Shown here piece by piece: positions 17,612-25,945 of a DNA stretch of 64,000 nucleotides. The notes below the pieces were generated by a model that had not been told where the DNA came from, did no database searches, and worked only from the letters and a program-made list of their open reading frames with translations. How positions within the stretch are numbered: the first letter of the stretch is position 1; every line of letters starts with the position of its first letter. The stretch is from assembly GCA_963712765.1 (NCBI GenBank), contig CAVQIX010000005.1:1-64000 (forward strand), given 5' to 3'. Made by a program: the position numbers and the translations under genes. This DNA is from CAXMST01 sp963712765. GTDB lineage: Bacteria; Actinomycetota; Thermoleophilia; Solirubrobacterales; 70-9.

Positions 17612-19831
17612 CTACTGCGGATCGACATCGACGGCCAGCGCGAGACCGTTGAGATAGCGCTCAGCCGCGAGACCCTCCACGACCTCGGCGACCACTTCCC
17701 GGACCGCCGGTGCGTCATCCGTCTTGATCAGGATTCGCCGGCGAAAGCGGCCCCGCCGGCGAAAGCGTGGTGCCGGGCCGAGCAGTTCGCTGCCCGGCGG
17801 GAGCCCGGGCGTGACGGCGGCGGCGACCCGCTCGGCCGCCTCGGCCAGGCGCGGCTCCGCCTCGCCGGCGAGCTCGATCGCGATCAACGACGCGTAGGGC
17901 GGGTAGCCGAAACGCTGCCGGCGCTCGAGTTCACCCGCCAGGAAGCCGGGAGCGTCATGGGCCTGGGCAGCCGCGATCGGTTTGGCTTCGGGCGCGAGAG
18001 TCTGGACGAGGACGCGCCCCGCCCGTGTTCCACGGCCGCTGCGCCCCGCGAGTTGCGAGACCAGGGCGAAGGTGCGCTCCTCGGCTCGGAAGTCCGGGTA
18101 GCGCAGGGTGGAATCGGCATCGAGCAGGACGCTGAGCACCACGTCGGCGAAGTCATGCCCCTTGGCCACCATCTGAGTTCCGACAAGCACCCCTCCGACG
18201 CCTGCGCCGAAGCTTTCGAGCAGCTCACCGTGGGCGCCGCGGGCGGAGGCCGTATCGGCGTCGAGACGGAAGACCGGGTGCGGATCGACCAGCTCACGGA
18301 CGATCGACTCGATCCGCTCGGTCCCGGCCCCGAGACGGGCGATCGCGACCGAGTCGCACTCCGGGCAGCTGCGCGGCACGGGCTCGCCGTAGCCGCAGTG
18401 GTGACAGCTCATGCGCCCGCCGGAGCGGTGCATGACCAGCGAGACATCGCAGTGCGGGCAGCCGATCGAGTGCCCGCAGGAGCTGCAGGACAGATGCGGG
18501 GCGAAGCCGCGGCGATTGAGCATCACGATCGCCTTCTCCCGCTCGCCCAGCGAGCTGAGCGCATCGCGCGTGATCGGGTGCAGGGGACCCGACCGGGGCG
18601 AGACCTCGCGCATATCGAGCAGGCTCACGGCGGGCATCGGGCGCTGATCGACGCGCTCTGGCAGCTCCAGGCGCTCGAGGGCGCGCCAGCTCTCGGGCCG
18701 CGGGGTCGCGCTGCCGGCGAGATAGACGGCGCCCGCGATCCGGGCCCGCTTGCGGGCCACGGCCCGGGCGTCGTAGCGCGGGTCACCCTCCTGCTTGTAG
18801 GAGCCGTCATGTTCCTCGTCGACCACGATCAGGCCGAGGTCGCGGACCGGCGCGAAGATCGCCGAGCGTGGCCCAACGCAGACCTTCGCCTCACCCGAGG
18901 CGAGCCGCTGCCACTCGTCGTATCGCTCTCCCTCCGAGAGGGCCGAGTGCAGGACGGCGACCGCGTCCCCGAAGCGTGCGGCCACCCTGCCCATCGTCTG
19001 CGGCGTCAAACCGATCTCGGGGACCAGCAGGATCGCCGAACGCCCGGCCTGCAGCGTCGCGGCGATGGCCTCCAGGTAGACCTCGGTCTTTCCCGACCCG
19101 GTCACCCCCCAAAGCAGCCACTCCCGCGCATCGGGCTCCTCGAGCGAGGCGATGATCGCGGCCGCGGCCCTGCGCTGTGCCGGCGAGAGCTCGACCTCGG
19201 GATCGGATGCCTCGCCGACGAGGGCGAGCGCCGGGCGGCGGCGGACCCGCTCCTCACGCAGGCTCACCCATCCGCGCTCGCGCAATCTCGCGAGCACCGA
19301 GCTGTCCGCCCCGGCCCCGGCGGCGATCTCCGCGGTGCTCAGCTCGCGGGGATCCTCGCCCTCGGGGCCGCCCAGCAGCTCGAGCGTGGCGCGCTGCCGA
19401 TCCCCGAGGCGGGTGCCGTCGCTGAGCGCCCCGAGCCCCTCGGTGGTGATCTCCGCCCGCCGCTCGATCCGGGGCCGCGCCGAGCGCGGGCGCCTACCGG
19501 TGCCGGCGCCGGGAGGCAGAGCCAGGGCGATACCTCGAGAGCGGGTCGAGCAGTAACGCTCGCCCACCCACTCCCCGAGCTCAATCAGCTCCGCCGTCGT
19601 CGCCGGCTCGAGCACCTCCAGCGGCTCCGCCAGCCGCTCGTCGGGGAGCTCACTCCCGGAGGCCATCCCGACCACCACGCCGAGAATCTTCCGCCGGGCG
19701 AACGGAACCACCAGAAGGCTGCCGACGTCGATCCGGTCCCCACCGCTGGGAATCCGGTAATCGAACGGGCCGCGCAGGGTCCGCGCGGTGGTGATCGGCT
19801 CGACCTTGGCTATCGATTTCGCGGCGGGCAC
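17612..19831 (-). CDS. priA: Primosomal protein N' (replication restart helicase)
   Basis: 739 aa. Order: 3'-DNA-binding domain at the N-terminus (RGPFDYRIP...), winged-helix region, helicase core with Walker A GVTGSGKTEVYLEAI and DEEH box VDEEHDGSYKQ, zinc-binding insert with paired CxxC motifs (CSSCGHSIGCPHC, CHHCGYGEPVPRSCPEC), then helicase motifs V and VI and the C-terminal domain. All ATPase motifs are present, unlike the degenerate PriA of some actinobacteria. GTG 19831 is preferred because the upstream TTG 19843 overlaps the TACTTT box. Confidence 0.94.
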   Translation of the reverse strand: MPAAKSIAKVEPITTARTLRGPFDYRIPSGGDRIDVGSLLVVPFARRKILGVVVGMASGSELPDERLAEPLEVLEPATTAELIELGEWVGERYCSTRSRGIALALPPGAGTGRRPRSARPRIERRAEITTEGLGALSDGTRLGDRQRATLELLGGPEGEDPRELSTAEIAAGAGADSSVLARLRERGWVSLREERVRRRPALALVGEASDPEVELSPAQRRAAAAIIASLEEPDAREWLLWGVTGSGKTEVYLEAIAATLQAGRSAILLVPEIGLTPQTMGRVAARFGDAVAVLHSALSEGERYDEWQRLASGEAKVCVGPRSAIFAPVRDLGLIVVDEEHDGSYKQEGDPRYDARAVARKRARIAGAVYLAGSATPRPESWRALERLELPERVDQRPMPAVSLLDMREVSPRSGPLHPITRDALSSLGEREKAIVMLNRRGFAPHLSCSSCGHSIGCPHCDVSLVMHRSGGRMSCHHCGYGEPVPRSCPECDSVAIARLGAGTERIESIVRELVDPHPVFRLDADTASARGAHGELLESFGAGVGGVLVGTQMVAKGHDFADVVLSVLLDADSTLRYPDFRAEERTFALVSQLAGRSGRGTRAGRVLVQTLAPEAKPIAAAQAHDAPGFLAGELERRQRFGYPPYASLIAIELAGEAEPRLAEAAERVAAAVTPGLPPGSELLGPAPRFRRRGRFRRRILIKTDDAPAVREVVAEVVEGLAAERYLNGLALAVDVDPQ

Positions 19832-19841
19832 GGCGTGAGTC

Positions 19842-19847
19842 AAAGTA
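19842..19847 (-). promoter_or_regulatory. -10 box of priA (TACTTT)
   Basis: TACTTT on the minus strand, 10 nt before GTG 19831. It decides against the TTG at 19843. Confidence 0.45.
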
Positions 19848-19867
19848 CGCGGATCCGCGGACAGTCA

Positions 19868-19873
19868 TATATT
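19868..19873 (+). promoter_or_regulatory. -10 box of the PH-domain gene (TATATT)
   Basis: TATATT ends 6 nt before GTG 19880. One of the clearest leaderless promoters in the window and divergent from priA. Confidence 0.6.
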
Positions 19874-19879
19874 GCCCGC

Positions 19880-20389
19880 GTGTCGTTCAACCTCCGCCCC
19901 GGCGAGCAGACGGTCTTCGAGGGTCACCCCTCCTGGCGGGCGATCCTCGATTTCTACATCAAGGGGATCGCGGTAACCGCGGTGCTGCTCGCTTTGATCT
20001 GGCTCTTCGGCAAGACGATCGGCGACGGCGTCAGCGGCTTCTGGATCACGGTGGTGCTGATCGCCGGCGCCGCGATCACCGCGCTGGCCGGGTTCCTCCT
20101 GAGGGTCTCGACCCGCTACACGATCACCAACACCCGGCTGCACATCAAACGGGGAATCGTCTCCCGCGAGGTCCAGGAGACGCGCCTGACCCGGGTCCAG
20201 GACGTGAGCTACTCGCAGTCGCTGCTGCAGCGACTGCTGCAGATCGGCGACATCGACTTCGACACGGCCTCGGCCGACGACACCAGCTTCGTCTTCATCG
20301 GCGTCGCCAACCCCGACGTGGTCGTCCAGAAGGTCCACGAGGCCAGCGAACGAGACAGCGGCAGCGGCCTCGACGACGAAGCCGGCTGA
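19880..20389 (+). CDS. Bacterial PH-domain (bPH2) membrane protein
   Basis: 169 aa. Two transmembrane segments (residues ~26-46 and ~54-76) precede a YdbS/YdbT-like bacterial pleckstrin-homology domain with the family pattern TRYTITNTRLHIKRGIVSRE and a following arm QETRLTRVQDVSYSQSLLQRLLQIGDI. Members are membrane-associated with no defined biochemical role. Start GTG 19880 is set by the TATATT box. Confidence 0.85.
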   Translation: MSFNLRPGEQTVFEGHPSWRAILDFYIKGIAVTAVLLALIWLFGKTIGDGVSGFWITVVLIAGAAITALAGFLLRVSTRYTITNTRLHIKRGIVSREVQETRLTRVQDVSYSQSLLQRLLQIGDIDFDTASADDTSFVFIGVANPDVVVQKVHEASERDSGSGLDDEAG

Positions 20390-20421
20390 GGCCGGGGCCC
20401 GCGGCAGCGGGCAGCGATCCC

Positions 20422-21678
20422 CTAGCCGACCTCGGCCTTGGCTTCGAGACCGGCAGCACTGCGGAGGGCGTCAACGCGGTCGGTGCGCTCCCAGGTGAAG
20501 TCGTGGTCGGTGCGCCCGAAGTGCCCGTAGGCCGCGGTCTTCTGGAAGATCGGCCGGTGCAGGTCCAGGTAGCGGCGAAAGGCGCCCGGGCGGAGGTCGA
20601 ACACCTCGTTGACAGCGCCCGTCAGCTTGTGGTCGGGGAGCTTGCCGGTACCGAAGGTCTCGACCATGATCGAGACCGGGTGGGCGACGCCGATCGCATA
20701 GGCGAGCTGGACCTCGCAGCGATCGGCGAGCTCGGCCGCAACGACGTTCTTGGCGACGTAGCGGGCCGCATAGGCGGCGCTGCGATCGACCTTCGACGGA
20801 TCCTTGCCGCTGAAGGCGCCGCCGCCGTGACGAGCGGCTCCACCATAGGTGTCGACGATGATCTTGCGACCGGTGAGGCCGGCGTCGCCCACCGGCCCCC
20901 CGATCTCGAAGTTCCCGGTCGGATTGACGAGGAAGTTGGCCTGGAGCTCGTTCTCGGTGAACAGCTCTCGGTAGTCCTCGTGGAGGACCGGCTCGACCAC
21001 GTGCTCCCATAGGTCGGGGCGAATCATCGAGTCGGTGTCGACGTCGGGGCCGTGCTGGGTCGAGATCAGGACCTTGACGACCTCGACCGGGATCCCGTTC
21101 TCGTAGCGGATCGTGACCTGGGTCTTGCCGTCCGGGCGGAGGTAGGGGATGACGCCCGACTTTCGCACCTCGGCCAGTCGGCGGGCGAGCGTGTGAGCGA
21201 TCTGGATCGGCATCGGCATCAGGGTCTTGGTCTCCCGGGTCGCGTAGCCGAACATCATTCCCTGGTCGCCCGCGCCGGCGATGTCGAGTTCGTCGTCGTC
21301 ATTGGGATCGGTCCGTGACTCGTAGGCACGATCGACACCCTGGGCGATGTCCGGAGACTGCTCGTCGATCGCCGAGATCACCGCGCAGGCGTCGGCGTCG
21401 AAGCCCATCGCGCCGTCGTCGTAGCCGATCCTGCGAATCGTCCCGCGGACGATCTTCGGGATGTCCACATAGGTCTTTGTCGAGATCTCGCCCGAGACGA
21501 CGACGAGGCCGGTGTTGACGAGGGTCTCGCAGGCGACGCGCCCCTCGGGGTCGTCCTCCATCACCGCGTCGAGGACGCCGTCGGAGATCTGATCGCACAT
21601 CTTGTCGGGGTGGCCCTCGGTCACCGACTCGGAGGTGAACAGGTACTCGTTCTCTGAGAGTTCGATCGTCTCGCCCAT
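20422..21678 (-). CDS. metK: S-adenosylmethionine synthase
   Basis: 418 aa. It makes SAM from methionine and ATP. Signature stretches are FTSESVTEGHPDKMCDQISD, GAGDQGMMFGYA, VNPTGNFEIGGPVGDAGLTGRKIIVDTYGG and GGGAFSGKDPSKVDRSAAYAARY. Length is slightly above the usual 385-400 aa because of small insertions. ATG 21678 is preceded by GAGGAAG. No SAM riboswitch fold is recognisable in the ~40-nt leader. Confidence 0.97.
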   Translation of the reverse strand: MGETIELSENEYLFTSESVTEGHPDKMCDQISDGVLDAVMEDDPEGRVACETLVNTGLVVVSGEISTKTYVDIPKIVRGTIRRIGYDDGAMGFDADACAVISAIDEQSPDIAQGVDRAYESRTDPNDDDELDIAGAGDQGMMFGYATRETKTLMPMPIQIAHTLARRLAEVRKSGVIPYLRPDGKTQVTIRYENGIPVEVVKVLISTQHGPDVDTDSMIRPDLWEHVVEPVLHEDYRELFTENELQANFLVNPTGNFEIGGPVGDAGLTGRKIIVDTYGGAARHGGGAFSGKDPSKVDRSAAYAARYVAKNVVAAELADRCEVQLAYAIGVAHPVSIMVETFGTGKLPDHKLTGAVNEVFDLRPGAFRRYLDLHRPIFQKTAAYGHFGRTDHDFTWERTDRVDALRSAAGLEAKAEVG

Positions 21679-21693
21679 TTCTGCTTGCTTCCT

Positions 21694-21717
21694 CGCTTCT
21701 GAGTTGCCTGCGAAGCG
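21694..21717 (-). other. Hairpin at the 5' end of the metK leader
   Basis: 6-bp stem CGCTTC / GAAGCG with a 12-nt loop, between the TAAGGT box (21722-21727) and the start codon. Probably a simple 5' structure. Confidence 0.35.
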
Positions 21718-21721
21718 GGAA

Positions 21722-21727
21722 ACCTTA
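21722..21727 (-). promoter_or_regulatory. Possible -10 box of metK (TAAGGT)
   Basis: TAAGGT on the minus strand, about 43 nt before the metK ATG. metK is one of the few genes here with a leader and Shine-Dalgarno. Confidence 0.35.
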
Positions 21728-21780
21728 GTGCCTACCCTGCCGGCGATGTCCCGGTCCGCGACCTCAGGGGGCGGGAAAGC

Positions 21781-21794
21781 GCCGGCATGCCGGC
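21781..21794. repeat. 14-bp palindrome at the 3' end of der
   Basis: GCCGGCATGCCGGC, a perfect palindrome that touches the der stop codon. Could form a hairpin after der; no U tract. Confidence 0.35.
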
Positions 21795-23104
21795 TAGGGC
21801 CGCGCCCTGCGCGAACGCTGCCGGGGGACGAAGTCGATCACCACGGGGACGCCCTCGAGCGAGTGCGCCTCACGAACGAAGTTCTCGAGGTAGAAGGCCC
21901 AGTCGCGGTTGATCAGCTGGCGGTCGTTGACCTGGACGGCGAAGCGCGGAGGCGCCTCGCCGACCTGGGCGATGTAATAGGCCTTCAGTCGGCGACCCCG
22001 CTTCGCGGGGGGCGGGTTCCGGGCCATCGCATCGCTCAGTGTGCGGTTCAGGTCCGAGGTCCGGATGCGGCTGGCGCGGCGCCTCGCGAGCTCGATACCC
22101 ACCGGCAGCAGCTTCGACAGGTTGCGGCCGCGGGTCGCCGAACATGTGATCACCGGCGGTCGCTGCCTGAGCCTCTGGTGCAGCCGCGCCTTGGCGTCGT
22201 CGAGATCGATCTCGACGATGTCCCACTTGTTCAGGCCGACCAGCGTCGCGCACCCGCTCTTCATCGCCAGCTCACCGATCCGGAGGTCCTCGGAGGTGAC
22301 CCCCTCGGAGGCGTCGCAGAGCAGCAGCGCGACGTCGGCCCGCGAAGCCGCGCGCTCTGAGCGCAGCTGCGCGTAGTAATCGACGCTTCCGGCGATCTTG
22401 CTGCGGCGGCGGATCCCGGCGGTGTCGATCAGCATCACCTTCTCGCCGTCGACCTCGATCTCGGTGTCGATCGAGTCGCGGGTGGTGCCGGCCTGGTCGC
22501 TGACTATCACCCGCTCGACGCCCAGCAGGGCGTTGAGCAGGGCGGACTTGCCGACGTTGGGGCGGCCGAGGATCGCGATCCGCGGCCGCTGATCCTCCGC
22601 CTCGTCCTCCGCCTCGCCGGGCGCCAGCTCGACGATCCGGTCGAGGAGATCTCCCGTTCCGAGGCCGTGGGTGGCGCTGACGACCAGGGGCTCCCCGAGC
22701 CCGAGCCCGTGCAGCTCCGCGATCAGGTGCTCGCTCTGGGGCCCGTCGATCTTGTTGGCGACGACGATCACCGGCGCCGGCGCAGCGCGAAGGAGGGCGG
22801 CGACCTCAGCGTCCCCGGGGCCGAGGCCGGCGCGGGCGTCGATCACGTGCAGGATCACGTCGGCGTCGGCGATCGCCTCGCGCGCCTGGCTCTGGACGGC
22901 GCGCGAGAGCGAATCACCGGCGGCCAGATCGACACCACCGGTGTCGATCAGGGTGATCGAGCGACCGTTCCACTCGCACGCCACCTCCTTGCGGTCCCTG
23001 GTGGCGCCGGGCTCGGAGTGGGTGACGGTCTCGCGGTTGCCGGCCAGCCGGTTTACGAGGGTGCTCTTGCCGGCGTTGGGATAGCCGACGACTGCCGCCC
23101 TCAC
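21794..23104 (-). CDS. der: Ribosome biogenesis GTPase Der (EngA)
   Basis: 436 aa with two tandem GTPase domains. G domain 1: GYPNAGKST and NKID. G domain 2: GRPNVGKSALLNALLG, DTAGI and NKWD. A C-terminal KH-like domain follows (SDLNRTLSDAMARNPPP ... KAYYIAQVGEAPPRFAVQVND). It acts in 50S assembly. GTG 23104 overlaps the cmk stop (GTGA); der follows cmk, a common pairing. Confidence 0.96.
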   Translation of the reverse strand: MRAAVVGYPNAGKSTLVNRLAGNRETVTHSEPGATRDRKEVACEWNGRSITLIDTGGVDLAAGDSLSRAVQSQAREAIADADVILHVIDARAGLGPGDAEVAALLRAAPAPVIVVANKIDGPQSEHLIAELHGLGLGEPLVVSATHGLGTGDLLDRIVELAPGEAEDEAEDQRPRIAILGRPNVGKSALLNALLGVERVIVSDQAGTTRDSIDTEIEVDGEKVMLIDTAGIRRRSKIAGSVDYYAQLRSERAASRADVALLLCDASEGVTSEDLRIGELAMKSGCATLVGLNKWDIVEIDLDDAKARLHQRLRQRPPVITCSATRGRNLSKLLPVGIELARRRASRIRTSDLNRTLSDAMARNPPPAKRGRRLKAYYIAQVGEAPPRFAVQVNDRQLINRDWAFYLENFVREAHSLEGVPVVIDFVPRQRSRRARP

Positions 23105-23739
23105 GTCAGGCCCCGCTCAGCTGCCAGCGCGGCGATCCGCTCGACGACCTCGTCGATCTCGAGTCCGGTGGTCTCGACCTCGATCGAGTCGGAGGCGGCC
23201 CGCAGGGCGCCGTGGTCACGGTCGCGGTCGCGCCTGTCGCGCTGACGCTGCTCGGCCAGCACGCTGTCGGGGTCGTCGCCGTGCTCGGCGGCCCGCCTTC
23301 GCGCCCGCTCCTCCTCGCTGGCGGTCAGGTAAACCTTCAGCGGGGCTTCCGGGCAGACCACGGTGCCGATGTCTCGGCCCTCGGCCACCCAGTCGGCTCG
23401 CTCGACCAGCGCCCGCTGCCTCTCGACCATCGCATCTCGCACTCCCCTGTGGACCGATACCAGCGAGGCGGCGGCGCTGACCTGCCGGGTTCGGATCAGG
23501 CTGGTCACATCCTCGCCGTCGAGCTCGACGCGGTCAGGCCCAAGCTCGATCCTCGCGGCGCGGGCGATCGGCTCGACCGACCTGCCGTCCTCGGGATCGG
23601 CCCCCACCCGCAAGGTCGCCAGGGCCACGGCCCGGTACATCGCGCCCGAATCGAGGTAGGTAAAGCCGAGCCGCTCAGCGAGCGCCCTCGAGACAGTTGA
23701 TTTGCCGGCCCCCGCCGGGCCGTCGACCGCGATCACCAT
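23101..23739 (-). CDS. cmk: Cytidylate kinase
   Basis: 212 aa. It phosphorylates CMP/dCMP. P-loop DGPAGAGKSTVSRALAERLGF at the N-terminus, then YLDSGAMYRAVAL, VAEGRDIGTVVCPEA and LTASEEERARRRA. ATG 23739 begins at MVIAVDGPAGAGKS and lies 9 nt after TACTCT. It diverges from the heliorhodopsin gene. Confidence 0.95.
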   Translation of the reverse strand: MVIAVDGPAGAGKSTVSRALAERLGFTYLDSGAMYRAVALATLRVGADPEDGRSVEPIARAARIELGPDRVELDGEDVTSLIRTRQVSAAASLVSVHRGVRDAMVERQRALVERADWVAEGRDIGTVVCPEAPLKVYLTASEEERARRRAAEHGDDPDSVLAEQRQRDRRDRDRDHGALRAASDSIEVETTGLEIDEVVERIAALAAERGLT

Positions 23740-23748
23740 GGCGGCGTC

Positions 23749-23754
23749 AGAGTA
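23749..23754 (-). promoter_or_regulatory. -10 box of cmk (TACTCT)
   Basis: TACTCT on the minus strand, 9 nt before the cmk ATG and divergent from the heliorhodopsin promoter. Confidence 0.45.
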
Positions 23755-23787
23755 GCCGCGATCGCGGTCCGCCCCCACTCTCTCCTC

Positions 23788-23793
23788 TACGAT
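23788..23793 (+). promoter_or_regulatory. -10 box upstream of the heliorhodopsin gene (TACGAT)
   Basis: TACGAT ends 7 nt before GTG 23801, the start of a 13-codon ORF, and 45 nt before the heliorhodopsin start. Confidence 0.45.
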
Positions 23794-23800
23794 CGACGGC

Positions 23801-23842
23801 GTGATCGGCAGACACACACGGGTGAGCGGACCGACCCGGTGA
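23801..23842 (+). CDS. Putative 13-codon leader ORF upstream of the heliorhodopsin gene
   Basis: GTG-initiated, reads VIGRHTRVSGPTR then TGA. Its GTG is 7 nt after TACGAT, the spacing of the leaderless genes here. The TGA overlaps the heliorhodopsin GTG (GTGA), and that GTG has no Shine-Dalgarno of its own. The arrangement suggests translational coupling; it could equally be chance, since the frame is short. Confidence 0.35.
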   Translation: MIGRHTRVSGPTR

Positions 23843-24612
23843 CCGGCGAGGTCCGGATCGACCCCGCCGAGGGCGGGCGACTGCGGCGCTGGAACGTTGG
23901 CGTAGGGCTGATCCTCGCGGTGCAGGCCACGGTCCTGCTTCTGATCGCCTCAGACGCCTCGCTCCCCGTATTCGCGAGCTGGATCGACGGGCCGCCCGGA
24001 TCGGCCCAGCTCAACCTCGGAGATCCGCTCTTCGACCTGCCATTCGCGATTGCCACCGCCACCTTCCTCTACCTGGCGGCGCTCGACCACCTGCTCGTCG
24101 GTGGACCCCTGCGCGGGTGGTACGAACGCAACCTGGCCCGCTCGATCAACTACGCCCGCTGGATCGAGTACTCACTCAGCGCGTCGCTGATGATCGTCCT
24201 GATCGCGATGCTGGCCGGAATCTGGGAGCTGACGGGGCTGATCGCGTTATTCGGCGTCAACGCCGGAATGATCCTCGCCGGCCTTCTGATGGAGCGTGCC
24301 GGCCCACCTGGCGAGCGAGCCGACTGGCTCCCCTTCTGGGTCGGCTCGATCCTCGGCACGGTGCCGTGGATAGTGATCTCGGCTCAACTCCTGCGGGCGA
24401 ACTCCGAGGCCGGAGTCCCCGGCTTCGTGATCGGGATCTTCTTCTCGCTGCTGGTCCTGTTCTCGCTGTTCGCGGTCAACATGTACCTGCAGTACCGCCA
24501 GGTCGGGCCATGGCGCGACTACCTCTTCGGCGAGCGCGCCTACATCGTGCTCAGCCTTACCGCGAAGTCGGCCCTGGCATGGCAGGTGTACGCGGGCGCT
24601 CTCGCGAGCTGA
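23839..24612 (+). CDS. Heliorhodopsin
   Basis: 257 aa, seven transmembrane segments, retinal-binding photoreceptor family with inverted topology relative to type 1 rhodopsins. Diagnostic features are SINYARWIEYSLSASLMI in TM3, with Glu110 as the Schiff-base counterion (equivalent of E107 in 48C12), and YIVLSLTAKSALAWQVYAG in TM7, with Lys243 as the retinal lysine. Also present are the N-terminal RLRRWN patch, His84 in TM2 and the DYLFGERAYIV loop. The TM1 His seen in 48C12 is replaced (Leu26 by my alignment). No carotenoid oxygenase gene is nearby. Start GTG 23839 overlaps a 13-codon leader ORF. The light-dependent function is unresolved family-wide. Confidence 0.9.
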   Translation: MTGEVRIDPAEGGRLRRWNVGVGLILAVQATVLLLIASDASLPVFASWIDGPPGSAQLNLGDPLFDLPFAIATATFLYLAALDHLLVGGPLRGWYERNLARSINYARWIEYSLSASLMIVLIAMLAGIWELTGLIALFGVNAGMILAGLLMERAGPPGERADWLPFWVGSILGTVPWIVISAQLLRANSEAGVPGFVIGIFFSLLVLFSLFAVNMYLQYRQVGPWRDYLFGERAYIVLSLTAKSALAWQVYAGALAS

Positions 24613-24620
24613 TCGGCTGC

Positions 24621-25943
24621 TCAGCCGCGGAGAGACTCGAGGTCCGCCTCGAAGGACGGGTAGCTGACCCCGGCCGCCTCGATGCCACGCACCTCGACGC
24701 CGTCCCGGGCCGCTAGCCCAGCGACGGCACCGAGCATCGCGATCCGGTGATCGCCGGCCGCGTCGATCGCTCCACCGGCGAGACCGGATGACCCCTGGAC
24801 CGCGAAGCCGTCGTCCCGAGCCTCGATCTCGGCCCCCAGGCCCCGGAGGCCGTCGACGACGGTGGCGATCCGGTCCGATTCCTTGTGGCGCAGATCCTCG
24901 GCGCCGCTGACGACTGTCTCGCCTCCGGCAAAGCAGCCCAGCAGGCCGACCAGCGGCAGCTCGTCGATCGCCAGAGGGACCTCCGCCGCCGGCACCCTGG
25001 TGCCGCGCAGCCCGCTGTGGCGGGCGGTGATCGACCCGACCGGCTCGCCTCCCTGGTGGCCGCTCTCCTCGACCTCGATCGCGGCCCCCATCCGATTGAG
25101 GATTCCGAGGATCCCGACCCGGGTCGGATTCAGACCCACCCCCTCGAGACGGACCACGCTGCCGGGAACCAGTACCGCGGCAACCAGACCGAATGCGGCA
25201 GAAGAGAGGTCGCCGGGCACCCGCAGGTCGGGCGGTTCGAGGTGGTCGCACGGTCTGATCACGATCGTCTCCGGTGAGAGGGTCGTGGGCAGTGCCGTTC
25301 TGGGACTGCTGGTCAGCTCGGCACCGGCAGCCAAAAGCATCCGCTCCGTGTGGTCCCTCGTCCGCTCCGGTTCATGGACGGTTGTCTTACCCTCGGCAAG
25401 CAGGCCGGCCAGCAGCAGGCAGGACTTGACCTGGGCGGAAGCGACCGGCATCCGGTACTCGATTCCCCGCAGGCCGGCGCCCGCGATCCGCAGCGGGGGC
25501 AGGTCGCCCTCCGCTTCGATCTTCGCCCCCATCAGGCGCAGCGGTTCGGCCACCCGACCCATCGGGCGCCGCCGGATCGAGGGATCCCCGTCGAGGGTGA
25601 ACCCCTTCCCCTCCTGTCCGGCGAGCCATCCGCTGAGGAGCCTGATCAGTGTTCCGGCGTTTCCGACGTCGACTTCGACCCCGCCTCGCGCTCCCCGCAG
25701 ACCGACACCACGCACGGAGACCTCGAGCCCGTCCTGTCGTCTATCGATCGAGACCTCGGCTCCGAGCGCCGCGATCGCGGCCAGCGTGCCGCGGGTGTCA
25801 GCTGCGTCGAGGTAGCCGGAGATCCGACACTCCCCCTCCCCCATCGCGGCGAGCAGAGCCGCGCGATGGGAGATCGACTTGTCGGCCGGAGCGCGGATCG
25901 TGCCGGCGAGTCGCCCGCCCGGCATGAAGGTGGCCGTTGCCAT
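24621..25943 (-). CDS. aroA: 3-phosphoshikimate 1-carboxyvinyltransferase (EPSP synthase)
   Basis: 440 aa. It adds enolpyruvate to shikimate 3-phosphate. Motifs are GTIRAPADKSISHRAALLAAMGEG, the class-defining LSGDPSIRRRPM-type stretch (here DGDPSIRRRPMGRV) and HKESDRIATVVDGLRGLG. It is 2 nt after tyrA. Last gene of the aroF-tyrA-aroA operon and convergent with the heliorhodopsin gene. Confidence 0.96.
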   Translation of the reverse strand: MATATFMPGGRLAGTIRAPADKSISHRAALLAAMGEGECRISGYLDAADTRGTLAAIAALGAEVSIDRRQDGLEVSVRGVGLRGARGGVEVDVGNAGTLIRLLSGWLAGQEGKGFTLDGDPSIRRRPMGRVAEPLRLMGAKIEAEGDLPPLRIAGAGLRGIEYRMPVASAQVKSCLLLAGLLAEGKTTVHEPERTRDHTERMLLAAGAELTSSPRTALPTTLSPETIVIRPCDHLEPPDLRVPGDLSSAAFGLVAAVLVPGSVVRLEGVGLNPTRVGILGILNRMGAAIEVEESGHQGGEPVGSITARHSGLRGTRVPAAEVPLAIDELPLVGLLGCFAGGETVVSGAEDLRHKESDRIATVVDGLRGLGAEIEARDDGFAVQGSSGLAGGAIDAAGDHRIAMLGAVAGLAARDGVEVRGIEAAGVSYPSFEADLESLRG

Positions 25944-25945
25944 GA

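Noticed and set aside
21679..21793. SAM riboswitch before metK
   Set aside because: The predicted leader is ~40 nt with one small hairpin, too short for known SAM aptamers of metK.
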